A program made the position numbers and the translations under genes. Below, in pieces: positions 12,081 through 23,419 of a stretch of DNA of 64,000 bases. The notes beneath the pieces are model-generated. The model made no database searches, was not told where the DNA came from, and worked only from the letters and a program-made list of their open reading frames with translations. The number at the start of each line of letters is the position of its first letter. The stretch's first letter is position 1. The DNA comes from Trachelipus rathkii (Eukaryota; Arthropoda; Malacostraca; Isopoda; Trachelipodidae), in assembly GCA_015478945.1 (NCBI GenBank), contig JABUQX010078416.1, positions 1 through 64,000 of the forward strand, written 5' to 3'.

Positions 12081-12834
12081 ATTCTCATAGAATATCTGGA
12101 AACTCGAAGATTTAATCATGTAAGAATTTAATGTACAACGATAAAAAGTTAATTTCCCTGCTTTAGCTGTTCCCAACCTATTTTTCTAATGTAATGTTGC
12201 TGTGCACAAGTTCCAAAGTTGAAATACCCTTTCAACTATTAGTCAGTTCATGAATAGTTGCTGACAATCATGCTTTATTTCATTTTAATATTATGACCTC
12301 TGTCATCGGTAATTTTTTCTTTGAGCAGATCTGTACCATGATGGATAGGAGTGCCACTGGCTGCTGACAACAGAGACTCAATCAAATAGGTAACTTTTAT
12401 GAACTATGGAGAGAATCTTCTCTGCTGTAATCTTTATTCCAATAACAATTCCATCTGCTTTTGAATCACTACTATCTCGTCTGGAGTTATGATGTGTGGT
12501 CTGATGATTTTGGGTAAAAATAATATTGCCATTAAGTGACTTCTGTTACAGCCCGATCACCTCCTTTGTTTACTTGTGTTTAAATCTTGGTCTGTTGAGT
12601 GGTTGGATTAAGCTGTTCTATTGCTCCGATAGTTCATATTTTCCAGAATAAAACATCACACTTTAGTTTACAGTCGATTGCCATTCTAGCTGGTTGAGTC
12701 TGTGTCACACACTCCCACCATATGAGTTTTTTATAACTTTTTGAATTTTTCAAAGGATGGGGTAGAAAATGAAATCCTCAAAGAGCTCGAAACAAGAAAT
12801 CATGTTTTAAACATGTTTAAAATTTACAAATTAA
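12081..12834. other. Unassigned interior of the second hAT-like element
   Basis: Normal-complexity sequence. Both strands were read for the hAT C-terminal dimerisation region and for DDE motifs; nothing convincing was seen. It may be the remains of a transposase gene or captured DNA. Confidence 0.4.
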
Positions 12835-13135
12835 TATTATAATATATTATATATAGATAGTATATATATATAATATATATATATATATACTATATATTAT
12901 ATATAGTATAGTAATATATAATATAATAATTATATATATATATGTATATATATATAATATATCATATATATATATATATAAATGATGTATTATATGATAT
13001 ATATAATATATATATAATAATATAATATATATACTATATATATACTAATATATTATATAGTATATATATAATATATATATAGTATATATATATATATATA
13101 ATATATATATATTATAATATATTATATTATATTTT
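12835..13135. repeat. (TA)n microsatellite
   Basis: Long TA repeat inside the second hAT-like element. Confidence 0.93.
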
Positions 13136-13439
13136 ACCTATGAGTATATAATAATAATTATAATGAATCATTGCTCTACAATAATATATAAATCGCAGAA
13201 AACTTTTTTAATTCCTTTCCAGTTTTACTGGTTCATGTTATTCGAAAAAGTTGAGAAGAACTCGTATATCAACATTCAATGCTAAAAAACCATTAATAAA
13301 TACAATTTTTTAAATATTTATGCGAGTTTGGGTTTTTATGGTTAAACCATGATTTTTTTTTTTTTATGGTTGGTTTTAATGCAACGGTTTAAACAATGGT
13401 TTAAAACCAAATGGTTTAAACCATCCCACCCTATGAGTT

Positions 13440-13680
13440 AATATATATATTATATATATATATAGTATAGTATATATATATAATTAATATATAGTATATA
13501 TATATAGTTTATATATATATTATATATATATATATTGTATTTATATATAGTAATATATATATATAATATATAGGATATATATATAATATATATAATATAT
13601 ATTATATATAATATATAATATATTAAGATATATATATATATATGATATATATATAATATTATAGTACTATATAATATATA
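13440..13680. repeat. (TA)n microsatellite
   Basis: Long TA repeat that runs straight into the C-depleted tract. Confidence 0.93.
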
Positions 13681-14100
13681 TATTTTGTGTGTTGTGTTTG
13701 TTGGGTAGTGTTAGGCTTTGTGATTTTAGTTGGTGTGTATGTTTTTATGTGTTGTTATATGAGGTATGTTGTGTGATTGTTGTGGGTGATTATTGGATAG
13801 TATATGATAGGTGTAAGGAGTGTGTGGTGTTTTATTGATTATAGTATGTATTTAGTGGGTTATTGGGTGTGTTGGGGTGGTGTTTGGGGTGTTATTTATT
13901 TTAATGGTGGTAGGTTGGTTGTATTTGTTTTTATGTTAGGGGTCGGGGGTTTTGTGTTAGTAGTTTTTAGTAGGGTTAGTATGAGTTAGGGGTAGTTAGT
14001 GTATTGTTATATGTGATTTATAGTATGGTGAGGTGTAGGGTGTTGGGTGTTTAGTTTGTTTTGTTTTGTTGTGATGGGTGTGTTGATTTAAGTAAAATGT
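13681..14100 (+). other. C-depleted, G/T-rich tract
   Basis: I count only two C in 420 bases (13715 and 13944), with abundant G and T and moderate A. It is not a simple tandem repeat, although TGTG, GTTG and GGGTG words recur. Four G-runs at 13857-13859, 13865-13867, 13874-13877 and 13886-13889 make a loose G-quadruplex candidate. C returns abruptly after 14100. Possible causes are a decayed (TG)n/(TTG)n satellite or one-sided C-to-T change on this strand. The 61-aa ORF at 13804 follows from the skew. Confidence 0.85.
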
Positions 14101-14865
14101 TAAAGGATGTCATGTTGCATGTTGTGTGGTTGTTGGGTGGTGCGTGCATATTCACTGAGAATTTTCTCTAGGTTTAGGCTCTGTGTCGTGTAGAAGGTCA
14201 TGTTTGTGCTGATAGCGTTTCTATGATATGAGTAATCTTATTGTTTCCTGTTTGAGCTCGATTCTTGAACCCATCGTGTTTTCTTCGTAGATAGAGTAGT
14301 AGTTGTAATATAGTTCTGCTTGTGAGTGTTGGTGGGTTGCTCTTGCTTCCGTGTTCAGTCTGTTCTCGTTGTTCTGTGAGTTAGTTGGTTAGTGATCGCA
14401 TATATAATTAGAAAGGTGGTTTTAACTTGGCTTTCCTTTTCTTGCTGTCGCGTGCTGTTGTTCTCGTCGTTGTTTCTTAGTTATTTGTGCCGTTATCGTT
14501 ACATGTTTGTGTGTGTGTTCGTTCGGTTTTTGTTCCAGTGTGTGTGGTGCGCGTTTCACTCTTATTGATCATCGTTTTGATAGCTCTTGTCTAACACTTC
14601 AAGTGTTTACCTGTGCTTTCTTATTGGTTGTCACGTTAGAGAAGAGGCGTCGTGATCCTTGTGGGTTCTGCTGGGTTGTCCTGGTTTTCGCTTTGTGTGG
14701 CACTGCTCGGCCTGTTTGCTATTAGCTTATTTATGCTTGATAGTTTTGGTAGATAGTGTTTGTTTTGGTTGCTTATGTTATAGTAGTGTATTGTCTTTGC
14801 GTATCTCTCTCTAATGGTCGTTTACTACTTAATTACGGCTGTTGCGGTTCTTCCTGTGAACACAT
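14101..14865 (+). other. T/G-rich unassigned sequence
   Basis: C is present but still scarce, and T is dominant. Open stretches (for example 14507-14725) are rich in Val, Cys and Phe, as expected from the composition. If LINE copy B were intact, its endonuclease-RT linker would be expected here, but I cannot recognise it. Confidence 0.45.
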
Positions 14866-16240
14866 TGCTTCTTGGTGGTTCCCTAAAACTTGGCTGCTCC
14901 GAGCTTTGCTTGCACCCTCCTTGGTAGACTATGTTCCTGTCTTCTGTCAATCTCTACTTCGATCGCTTTTGCCTGCTTCTGTTTCTAGAGGATCGTTGCG
15001 CACATTCAAACATTTTCCGATAAATACTATAATCGATAGATCTAATTTATGACTTCTTTTTAAATGGTCGTTCAATCTATCGCAGCAGCGAACCATTTGA
15101 GAACGTCTACAATTATCTTCAGTTTCAAACACTTACATCTCTGTATCGGCCAGTATGGCTTTTGTGAGGAAGAGCGTCCTTACTGGTGATCAAATTTGAT
15201 CAACGTCCTTGGTCGATTCTTTTGTGCCCTCTCGTTTGCGTTTCGGGGAAACTTCGGTGTGTGTCGTCCGGACATTGAGTCAAAACCTTTCTGATAAGAT
15301 GTCTGGCTACAAAGCTTGATTCCTTAATGCTTCCTCTTTGGTATTTATCCTCTCGGCGTGTGACCTTCTCGTCTCTTTGATTTCTTTGTCTGGTCTTTCT
15401 ATATCAGTCTGTTGTAGACGGCCACCGTTCATCCTTTAAATCTACAAATAATGGTGTTCCTTACAGTTGTGTTCTATCCCCAACTCTCTCTCTTTCTACT
15501 TTTCGTTAATTATATATCATGAACCTCATCCTATATTTTCATCACCACATCTACTTCCTATTTGACGACTTCCACACTCACTTCTAGTGCCTTCGTGTTG
15601 GGTGATAGACGTTTTCTCAAGTCTACGCTGAGAATAGTAACGACCTGAGCAACTAACCTCTGATCTTCTCGAATTTCTAAGAGGGGCATTGAGAACAAGG
15701 TTGTCTTCAATGCCTCAAGAGCTCAGTTCCTCCATCTTTCAACTGAACATAATCTTTCACATAACTTTGAAAACACACCGAACCGTCGTCTGCCGTTAAT
15801 ATTCTTGGTGTTTCTTTTACTCTTGACCTTGGAAGGTTCGCATTGTTTCTCTTTCTAAAGAAGCTTCTAAGATGTTGTGTGTTCTAAGGCTCCTTCAAAA
15901 TTTCTCCACACCACTCCAGTTGCTCGCTCTCTCTATATATATGGGTGTCGTTCGCCCCGTTTTGGAGTATGCTTCACACATATGAGGTGCTTCCATTCAA
16001 ACAACTCTTCTTGAAAAGATGGAGTCTAGGCCTTTCGTTTATGTAACTCTCCTGCTCTCTCTCTCTCTCATCGTCCCTCTCCTCGTCTCTCTCTCTCTCT
16101 CTCTCTTTCTACATGTCGAATTATTGCGTCATCTTTATTCTATCCCTATTACAATGGACATTGCTCTTCTGAACTTTCCATTCGAATACCTCCTCCATTT
16201 TCAAATCCTAATATTTTAAAAGCTTAAAAAAAGATTGCTG
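14866..16240 (+). pseudogene. LINE copy B, reverse transcriptase domain
   Basis: The best-preserved retroelement segment. Landmarks in order across frames: PKTWLLRALLAPSL at about 14882, for PPVVLKACASELAP; SVSMAFV/GQYGF near 15150, for DRQYGFRKGRSTGD; DIESKPF at 15271-15291, for DISKAFD, keeping the first catalytic Asp; VVDGH...NNGVP near 15413-15460, for VVDGHCSSPKSINSGVPQG; FDD at 15561-15569 in the YADD position; VVFNASRAQFLHLST at 15700-15744; and VLEYASHI, then a TGA where Trp is expected, then GASIQTTLLEKMESRPF at 15959-16036. The (CT)n at 16045-16112 interrupts the following Ser-rich segment, and the match fades after about 16,220. The reading is on the same strand as the endonuclease half at 10.3 kb. 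Confidence 0.8.
16045..16112 (+). repeat. (CT)n microsatellite inside the RT of LINE copy B
   Basis: CT repeat with short interruptions, at the serine-rich point after the LLEKMESRPF segment. Copy A also carries a CT repeat in its RT, but at a different place. Confidence 0.88.
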
Positions 16241-17240
16241 TAATTAGACCCCAACCTAACCAGTCCTGGGCCTATTGAGGTATTCGATGCTAGATGAGTA
16301 AAATGTTCACAACTTTAATAAAATAAAAAACACTTTTCTAATTGGAACTTCTCTTCTAAACTCTTTGGTTTCATAATACCTCCTTTTGAGATAAGTTTAT
16401 GTGACTTGGTTTCCACTACTCTCATTTAATTTGGCTTTTTCCTCTGTGTTCAGTCTTTCTGACCCTAAGTAGTAGCCGTTATCCTTACATACTTCTTTGT
16501 ACTTAATATAAGAAAAATGGAAGTAATATGTGTTATAAAGAAACAATCAAGCGAATAAAAGGTTTCTAAAGAGAGATGACGTAAGAAGTCAAAGCGACAA
16601 TAGCGTACAAATTCACAATATTTTAAATGTTGTGGATTATTGGGGGCAATAATTCAGAATGATTATTAGTAACAAATAAGCAAGTTTTGACAACAGAAGA
16701 TAATAATGAAACTTGGTTATGATTATTTCCACTTGTGACACTTTGAGCAAACTATATATAGGTTATGCCTGGTGAGACTGTAATTTGAATATGATTTTTC
16801 AATTTTAAATTCTTCCAACAGGTAACTGAAGCTGCCGTAGGTCAGATACGCCTGCTACCAAGTCACCTATTATTTATTTTTAATTTTTCGTTAATGAAAT
16901 AGCCCATTCTTCATTACAAATGTTATTGAAGATATTATAGAAGATAACTAACTTTTTTTAATATTAGTTGCGGGTGTACTGAATAAAAGGGTGAGGAGGA
17001 TGGGGGGGGGGGGGGGATGACTTAACGAACTACATATATTTGATTTATCGGTTTTTTATATAGACAATGACATGAAATCAGGATATGTCTTAGGAGAAAA
17101 GACTAAAACGTTTCAATGACGTCAGCGCTATCAATGTTAGGACTTAGGACTTATTGCTGCATTTATGACTTCGAAAATTAGAAAAGTGCAGAAACAAAAC
17201 AACTGTGGTAAGTTATTATATTTAGATATTCATAATTACT
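16241..17240. other. Unassigned AT-rich sequence with a G15 run
   Basis: No gene recognised. A mononucleotide run of 15 G lies at 17002-17016. The truncated 3' end of LINE copy B would be expected just upstream, but no WNSLP-like segment is readable. Confidence 0.5.
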
Positions 17241-17303
17241 TTTTGATAATGTTATATATATATATATATATATTATAGTATATATAAAAGTATAATATAT
17301 ATA

Positions 17304-17334
<31 letters not shown>

Positions 17335-17515
17335 ATTATAATAATATATAATATATATATAATATAGTATATAATAATATATATATATAGTAGTATATAT
17401 AAAATTAAATAAATAGTAATATAATATAGTATATATATAGAAACATATATGTATATATATTATATTAAATTTATAAAACAAATTTTGTATAATATAAATA
17501 TATTTATTATTCAAT

Positions 17516-17558
<43 letters not shown>

Positions 17559-17560
17559 TT
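17241..17560. repeat. (TA)n microsatellite
   Basis: Long TA repeat. The 92-aa minus-strand Tyr/Ile ORF across it is a translation of the repeat. Confidence 0.95.
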
Positions 17561-18750
17561 TGGATATTGTTTTGTCTATTACAATATCCAGATGAAAAAA
17601 ACCAACTCAGCCAAGGATGTTAATCCACAAATATAACTGCCTTATAATTAAAACCATGTGATAGTTCATCCATGGAGAAAAAAAACAAACTTAAACAAAA
17701 AAAAATAAAATTCAGATCTCTAATTTTAAATATATAAACTAATTAGCTCAAATAACACGATATTTATATACGGTTAAATATATCTGTCCCTGTTGAATAT
17801 ATATATATAGTATAATATATAATATTAATATATATATATATATTAATAGTATATATTTAATATATATATAATTTTTAATATATATTATTATATATATTAT
17901 TATAGTATATATATAGATATCCATTTATAAGTACATCAGATCTAGTATTATATATATTATAACTATATAACATTATATAATATTATATATATATTTCGTA
18001 AAAAAATTCTCAAAGTAGCTAAATTTTAGTCCGTCGGGATATACTTTCCTTCTCCGGAAAATTTCTCTTTATTGATTTGGTTTTCATTCTTATATTAAAT
18101 GTAATATATTATAATATTATATATATAATATATTATATATAATTATAATAATATATATATATATAATATATTTAATATAGTATATATAGATATATATATA
18201 TAATATATATAATATATATATATATATATTATATATATATATAATATATTATTATATATATATATATATATATAATGATATATAGTATATTATATAATAT
18301 ATATATTATTATATATAGTATATATATATAATATAATATAAATAATATATATAATATGATATATTAATATATAATATATATATAGGTATATGAAGGTTAT
18401 GGTATGATGTTTTATGTAATTTGCAACCGACTTAAATTATAAACAAATATTATCATAGTTTAAAACTTAAACATTCATGCGAATACTTGTTTTTATTATG
18501 TTACTTAATTTTCAAAACCTTTAAAAATATAAAAATATATATCATTTGAAGAACAACTTCAATGTTCAATATCTAGAATTTGTTGTTCTGAATACTCAAA
18601 TAATTCCCCAACTGTATCTTTGGTAATCATTTTCAGGTTTATCGTGTGAATTAACCCCATCTAACCAAACTTCTTTCAATGACAAATAAAAGGTGATTAT
18701 CGGTTGGTGAGTAAAGAATAAATACCTAAAGTAATATTTTACCAACCCGA
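17561..18750. other. AT-rich DNA with (TA)n blocks
   Basis: Contains (TA)n at 17800-17995 and 18105-18385. Between them lies ordinary AT-rich sequence with no recognised gene. Confidence 0.7.
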
Positions 18751-18883
18751 TATATATAATATAAATATAATAATATATATATATATATATATTAATATAT
18801 ATATTAATATAAAATAATAGTAATATAATATATTTATATATATAGAATATATATAATATATATATATATTATATTATATATAT
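18751..18883. repeat. (TA)n microsatellite flanking the long-TIR unit
   Basis: TA repeat that ends exactly where the left inverted arm starts. A similar tract flanks the right arm. Confidence 0.93.
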
Positions 18884-20900
18884 AGTAGTGATGCCCGGTT
18901 TGGTAATCTCCACCTTTCGTTTGTATCATAGTTTGCAAATCTTAAAATCTTGGAATATTAATTCTATATTATGGGATAAGGGAGAATCCTGTAAATTTCA
19001 ATTCTGTTAGATGTATATAGAGGGGGTCACCACCGAGGGTGTAGCCGCTACGTCCGCGTTTATACCCTTTTGGCTCCAAACCCGAGATTGAGTTAGGCCT
19101 AACGGCTAATCATCGATCCACAGGTTTTCGATGCGCGTGAAGAGAGAGCGAGTTAGCGCGCGCCCGTGCGTGCAATTACACCAATGTATTTATTATAAAT
19201 ATCGAATTCGTCGAATCGAGTCCGAAAAAATACGAACTTAAAGGACAACGTTTTGTTAACACACCAAACGCCGACTGCGGGCCCGACTCCGCTCCGACTC
19301 CACTCCGACCGCGACTGCGATCGACTCCAGACCCGACCCGGTCCGTACGTCGAAGATCTCGATTTCCGAATTGGAGAATCGAATCTGTAATTCGAAAAAC
19401 TACTCCTGTAAGATCGTTTTTTTACGCACCCGACTTTGCTTTCCGCCGTGGCTGCTTCTTCGCATCCGTTTCTGAGTCCAATATGATTTTTTACGCATTC
19501 CGACTCCGAACTTATCGATAGTGCTTAAAATTTGGCACGGGGTTAATGAGTATTGTAACCGTCAGTGTATACAAAGTGTACATCCCCATGGGTCTCTCCG
19601 AATGTGAACCTCACCCCCCTCAAAACATTTAATAATTGATCTTATAAATTGAAATTTCTGAGGAGATTCAGTAGTTGGAATTTGCAGGAAGTCTTGGTAT
19701 GGAATCTGAATGAGTCGTGGCGTTCCCGGCACCTGGGTGCTGCGCCACGCGGCCGAGTTAATTAATCATGCATAATCACAATGTATTGGTGTGTTTATAA
19801 GGTACGATGGTCGTGAGAGTTCGAAAATGTGATGTTATCAAGGTCTCAGTGTGGGTTTCTAGGGACTCTATCATTGTAGTTGCGGGTCGACCTGATAAAA
19901 AAGAGCACAGAAGTGCATAACGGTGATGTCGAAGTTAGGAATGAGTAGAAGGGAAAGAATGAAGAAGAAAGAGGAAGGTGGAAGAAGAATGCAGTGACAG
20001 GAGAGTAGAGTTTGATCAGCTGGCACCGGTGCGCTCCGGTGCTGCTGCCGAGTTATTAAATATAGTGTTAATGATTCAGTTTTTATGTTTCATGGAAATT
20101 AGGAGATCTGCTGAGCTTAGATTTCGAGAAATATTTATTGGTTTCAGAACCATCAAGAAAAAATAAAAATAATTAAATAGAATAAATAACAAATAACATT
20201 TCTCTTATCTTTATGTTTATAACTTACATATTTACGTTCTTACACTTACCTAAAGCAGTAAAATCACTAAAATCAACCCCATCTCACCGCACACCCCTCT
20301 GCTGTTACCATCGTATCTATGATCTATTAGATTAAGGTCCACATTTTTGAGTATCGATTTTTGGATAACCATAACATAAAATCAATTCTTTTCTGAGTAC
20401 AAAGGATCTATACAGATAAATATACGCTAAAACAAGTTTTCACAGTAATAAAAGCTTACTTAGCATCAATCGTGAACTATGAATGGTAACCCACAACGAG
20501 AAACTGTAGCGACCATCTTAGACAGGATATAAGGTTTAACGTTAACAATAGTTTCAGCACTTAACACCAGTAAAAGTCAACTTAACATAACGATCCAAAA
20601 ACGTACTTATTCCCTTGGTCCAAGCGTGTCTCTAACTATAACAAAGTGTAATGTTTACAGTAACGCAGTGGAGATTTTTTAGACAACAATATTTTCTCTA
20701 TCCAATTGCTGATGAGTGGGACATCTTTCAAAGACCGATGAGTTTAGCCAACGTACAGTTTTCACGATTAATAAAGCTAACATAGCACAAGCTGAAAAGA
20801 ATACTTTAAGGTTACATTAAGTAGTAGCCAGTCACACTTAACAAGCCAAGACGCTAACCATAATCAAAGATTCCGATCATTTAACACTTAGTCTAATAAA
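18884..20900 (+). repeat. Left inverted arm of the long-TIR element
   Basis: The outer 750 bases include a GC-rich stretch at 19020-19530 with repeated CGACTCCG-like words, flanked by AT-rich DNA. A purine-rich run at 19930-19990 (GAAGAAGAAAGAGG) pairs with a pyrimidine-rich run at 24295-24375 in the other arm. The inner part is AT-rich. I see no coding signal conserved between the two arms. Confidence 0.7.
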
Positions 20901-22592
20901 ATAGCCTATTGGTAATAGACAAACAAAGTAATGTTTTTATTTCCTGTCAAACTTTAAAGACTATGAACCTGAACATACTTCTAACACTACAATCCGCTAC
21001 AACGAACTTAAATCATACAGATCCCCAAACATCTTATAACAACAAAGCGTACTAAGGGGCAGTAAAACAGTTTTCAGGTGTAAGTTTAGCATCTATATAT
21101 TATTCCAATAAAGAATATTACATTATAATTAATGAGAATTACTACTTTCGTACGATTTATTAGTTTTAAAGTATTAGATTAAACCTATTTAATTCTAGTG
21201 ACATAGGATCTATAAGGTATTGGAGCTGAAGGTTCTAATATGTGCCTCCTATGAGGTATTCAATTACCGATCCGAATAAGGTATGTTTAATCATAGAAAA
21301 CAGGACTGCAGCGTTACTGCGGAAAGCTCCGATATTTTGTGTCTGCAATATTTGCGGTCAACTAGCACTGTCACTGCTTTTCCCGCCTACCGAGAGAATA
21401 AAATCGTATCCTGGCTGATGTCATTGTAGTTAAGGGCAATTGTCTTATAGCTCAATATACCTGTCAGAATGCCCATTTCTTCAGGTAAATATCTGGATAG
21501 ATTACATCATTACGTCTATATTAATGAATTATTCCTCGAGATGGCGACAGCTGCCCAATTCTATGTATCATGTTGCTGTCAAATCACTCGTCGTTAATGA
21601 TTACCATGCGCAGATTGTACTCAAGTTGTTTAATAAATTCTTTAAGTATAAATATGTACAATTTATTGTAAAATTGGTTAGGAAGCATAAAATCATTTTC
21701 ATGTTTCATGTTGACATTCGCTGAGATAGGGTACTGTAGTGCCTATAAAAGATAGATTAAGCTTAAGAAACAAAATTTATATGATTTAAGAGACATGATT
21801 GAAAAAACGTGTGGACTATGAACTTGTGGTTTTTTTGCTTGTAAATGTTAGTATACTTACTATGGCCTAATATTGGAACTTTGTAATTATGGTAGCAGTT
21901 ATGTCGGGCATGTAAGTTGTTGTTCCAGGGTTTTGCAGTTGTACATTCATTTTCATGTAGTTCAATGGTTTAGCAGGGTCATGTTAGCTTTATATTGAAT
22001 GGTGGAAAGCCTTATTAGCTCAGGAGTGATATTGTCGTTATCAGTTATTATTAATTGTAAATCAAAGGATGTTGTGAATACTATGAGACGTTGAAATATA
22101 TACACAGGAACCTTACCTTCTATTCATTGCACAACAACAATACAACAACAACCATAACTATCAACGCGCCCACAGCAAGAATCAATACAGCATTATAAGC
22201 TTATACAACAACATGACACACAACAACTAACATTCGAAACCTCGAGCAAATAGTACCATTTGAACTGATGTGGTTCATTCGTACGTCGCCTGTTTAATGT
22301 TTAATTTCTTCTGATTGGTTTGAAGAAGATATCTCTTACCTTTTTAGAAATCTGTTTTATAGTACATCGAATTTTTCGTCTCTAGTAAGGACATTTTTCT
22401 GCTTGTCTGATTAACATCACATTTTCAGGGTCTGCGTCCTACGGACGGTCCTCTTTACGAGGATCTTTAATACCCATCTACGATGTTCATTTTACATTGT
22501 TTTGTAAAACTGAATGGAATCAATATAGTTACGTGTGTTCCATTGGTTGGTGCAAGTAATATATCTTTAATCATATTCAGTTGAAGAATTCC

Positions 22593-22775
22593 TCAAGATG
22601 ATCGACAGCCTTGAAGCTTGGATAAAAGCTGAGTATGTGTCATCTTGTACATATGTCTCTTGATGAAATCAGATGTTACTAGTTGAGCGGCTATAATAAA
22701 AGATGTCTGCTTTTCAGCTGCATCTGACAATGGTTTAGAATAGTATGATGGTACGCAACTAATGGAAACCCACAT
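22593..22775 (-). pseudogene. Open segment in the element centre, unknown product
   Basis: A 60-codon minus-strand segment of protein-like composition (includes SDAAEKQTSFIIAAQLVTSD and KMTHTQLLSKLQG). It is bounded by stops. The neighbouring segment at 22989-23189 on the same strand would lie upstream of it, so the two may be pieces of one broken minus-strand gene. No family recognised. Confidence 0.25.
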
Positions 22776-22988
22776 GTATGCTTCACATTCATGCGTACGG
22801 GGTATAGGTTTCGACGTTCAGACATCTGGCGAATTTATATACATGCTTTGTTACATGAACAAACGGACTTAAAGTCTCATCTTAAAAGTGTCGCCATAGC
22901 CGAGGACTTAATTCAGGTTTAATGTCGCATGGTTCGTAGTATCTAGATGATTACACCGAAATCATTGTGGAATCTAAATGCAGTAATA

Positions 22989-23189
22989 TCATTGAAGATT
23001 CCTTAAATAACTATGCACAGGATACTTTACTTCTTCTCGCGGGAGCGAGTTGAGTGCTGTTGCACCCGAAAATATCGAGAAAAATTGTTTTAGGCTCAAG
23101 TTGTATTTATTCTTACATCCTTTCGGATGGAGTTGATTCTCTGGAGAAACATATAGACTGCTCAAGTTAAAAAGAATCCTAGTGTCCAC
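22989..23189 (-). pseudogene. Segment resembling a LINE RT C-terminus
   Basis: A 66-codon minus-strand segment that contains FFSIFSGATALNSLPREEV and then a YLRNL stretch. The pattern FSV..AP.LWNSLP.E....S...FK..L is common at the C-terminus of non-LTR reverse transcriptases, and this piece fits it loosely, with Trp replaced. It could be the tail of a LINE captured in the element centre, or chance. No poly(A) or further RT motifs support it. Confidence 0.3.
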
Positions 23190-23419
23190 CCTGATAGATT
23201 TTTCTAATATATTTAAACTTCATATGTACCGAATGTGATTTATTTATTTAAGTTCTTTAGTTATTATTTATTTAATCTCTGTCAAAATATCACGAAGACA
23301 TTTTTTTAAAAGTAAGACCTGCCCCCTTTGTACGGCTTGTTAGTTAAGATGTTGGGCTTTGGTTCTGTTTATTTCGTGTACGGTTGTTGACTGAAGTATG
23401 TGTCATGGTTTCATTTAGT

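Larger units (their letters stand above)
11297..13433. mobile_element. hAT-like element with TAGGGT ends
   Basis: Left end TAGGGTTTG at 11297, right end CCACCCTA at 13433, so both ends read TAGGGT inward. Both subterminal regions are packed with AACCA/TGGTT motifs, including GGTTTAAACC-type palindromes at 13,390-13,420 and AAACCA/TTGGTTT repeats at 11,310-11,400. Such AT-rich palindromic subterminals are common in non-autonomous hAT elements. The interior holds (GA)n at 11915-12080, a normal-complexity stretch at 12080-12830, and (TA)n at 12835-13135. No transposase motif was recognised on either strand. It lies between the endonuclease and RT halves of LINE copy B, with (TA)n on each side that hides any target duplication. 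Confidence 0.5.

Noticed and set aside
13804..13989. 61-aa Val/Gly-rich ORF
   Set aside because: Results from the lack of C and paucity of stop codons in the G/T-rich tract; no motif or start context.
17236..17514. 92-aa Tyr/Ile-rich minus-strand ORF
   Set aside because: A direct translation of (TA)n; similar repeat-derived ORFs occur at 11843-12176, 25421-25654 and 48890-49126.
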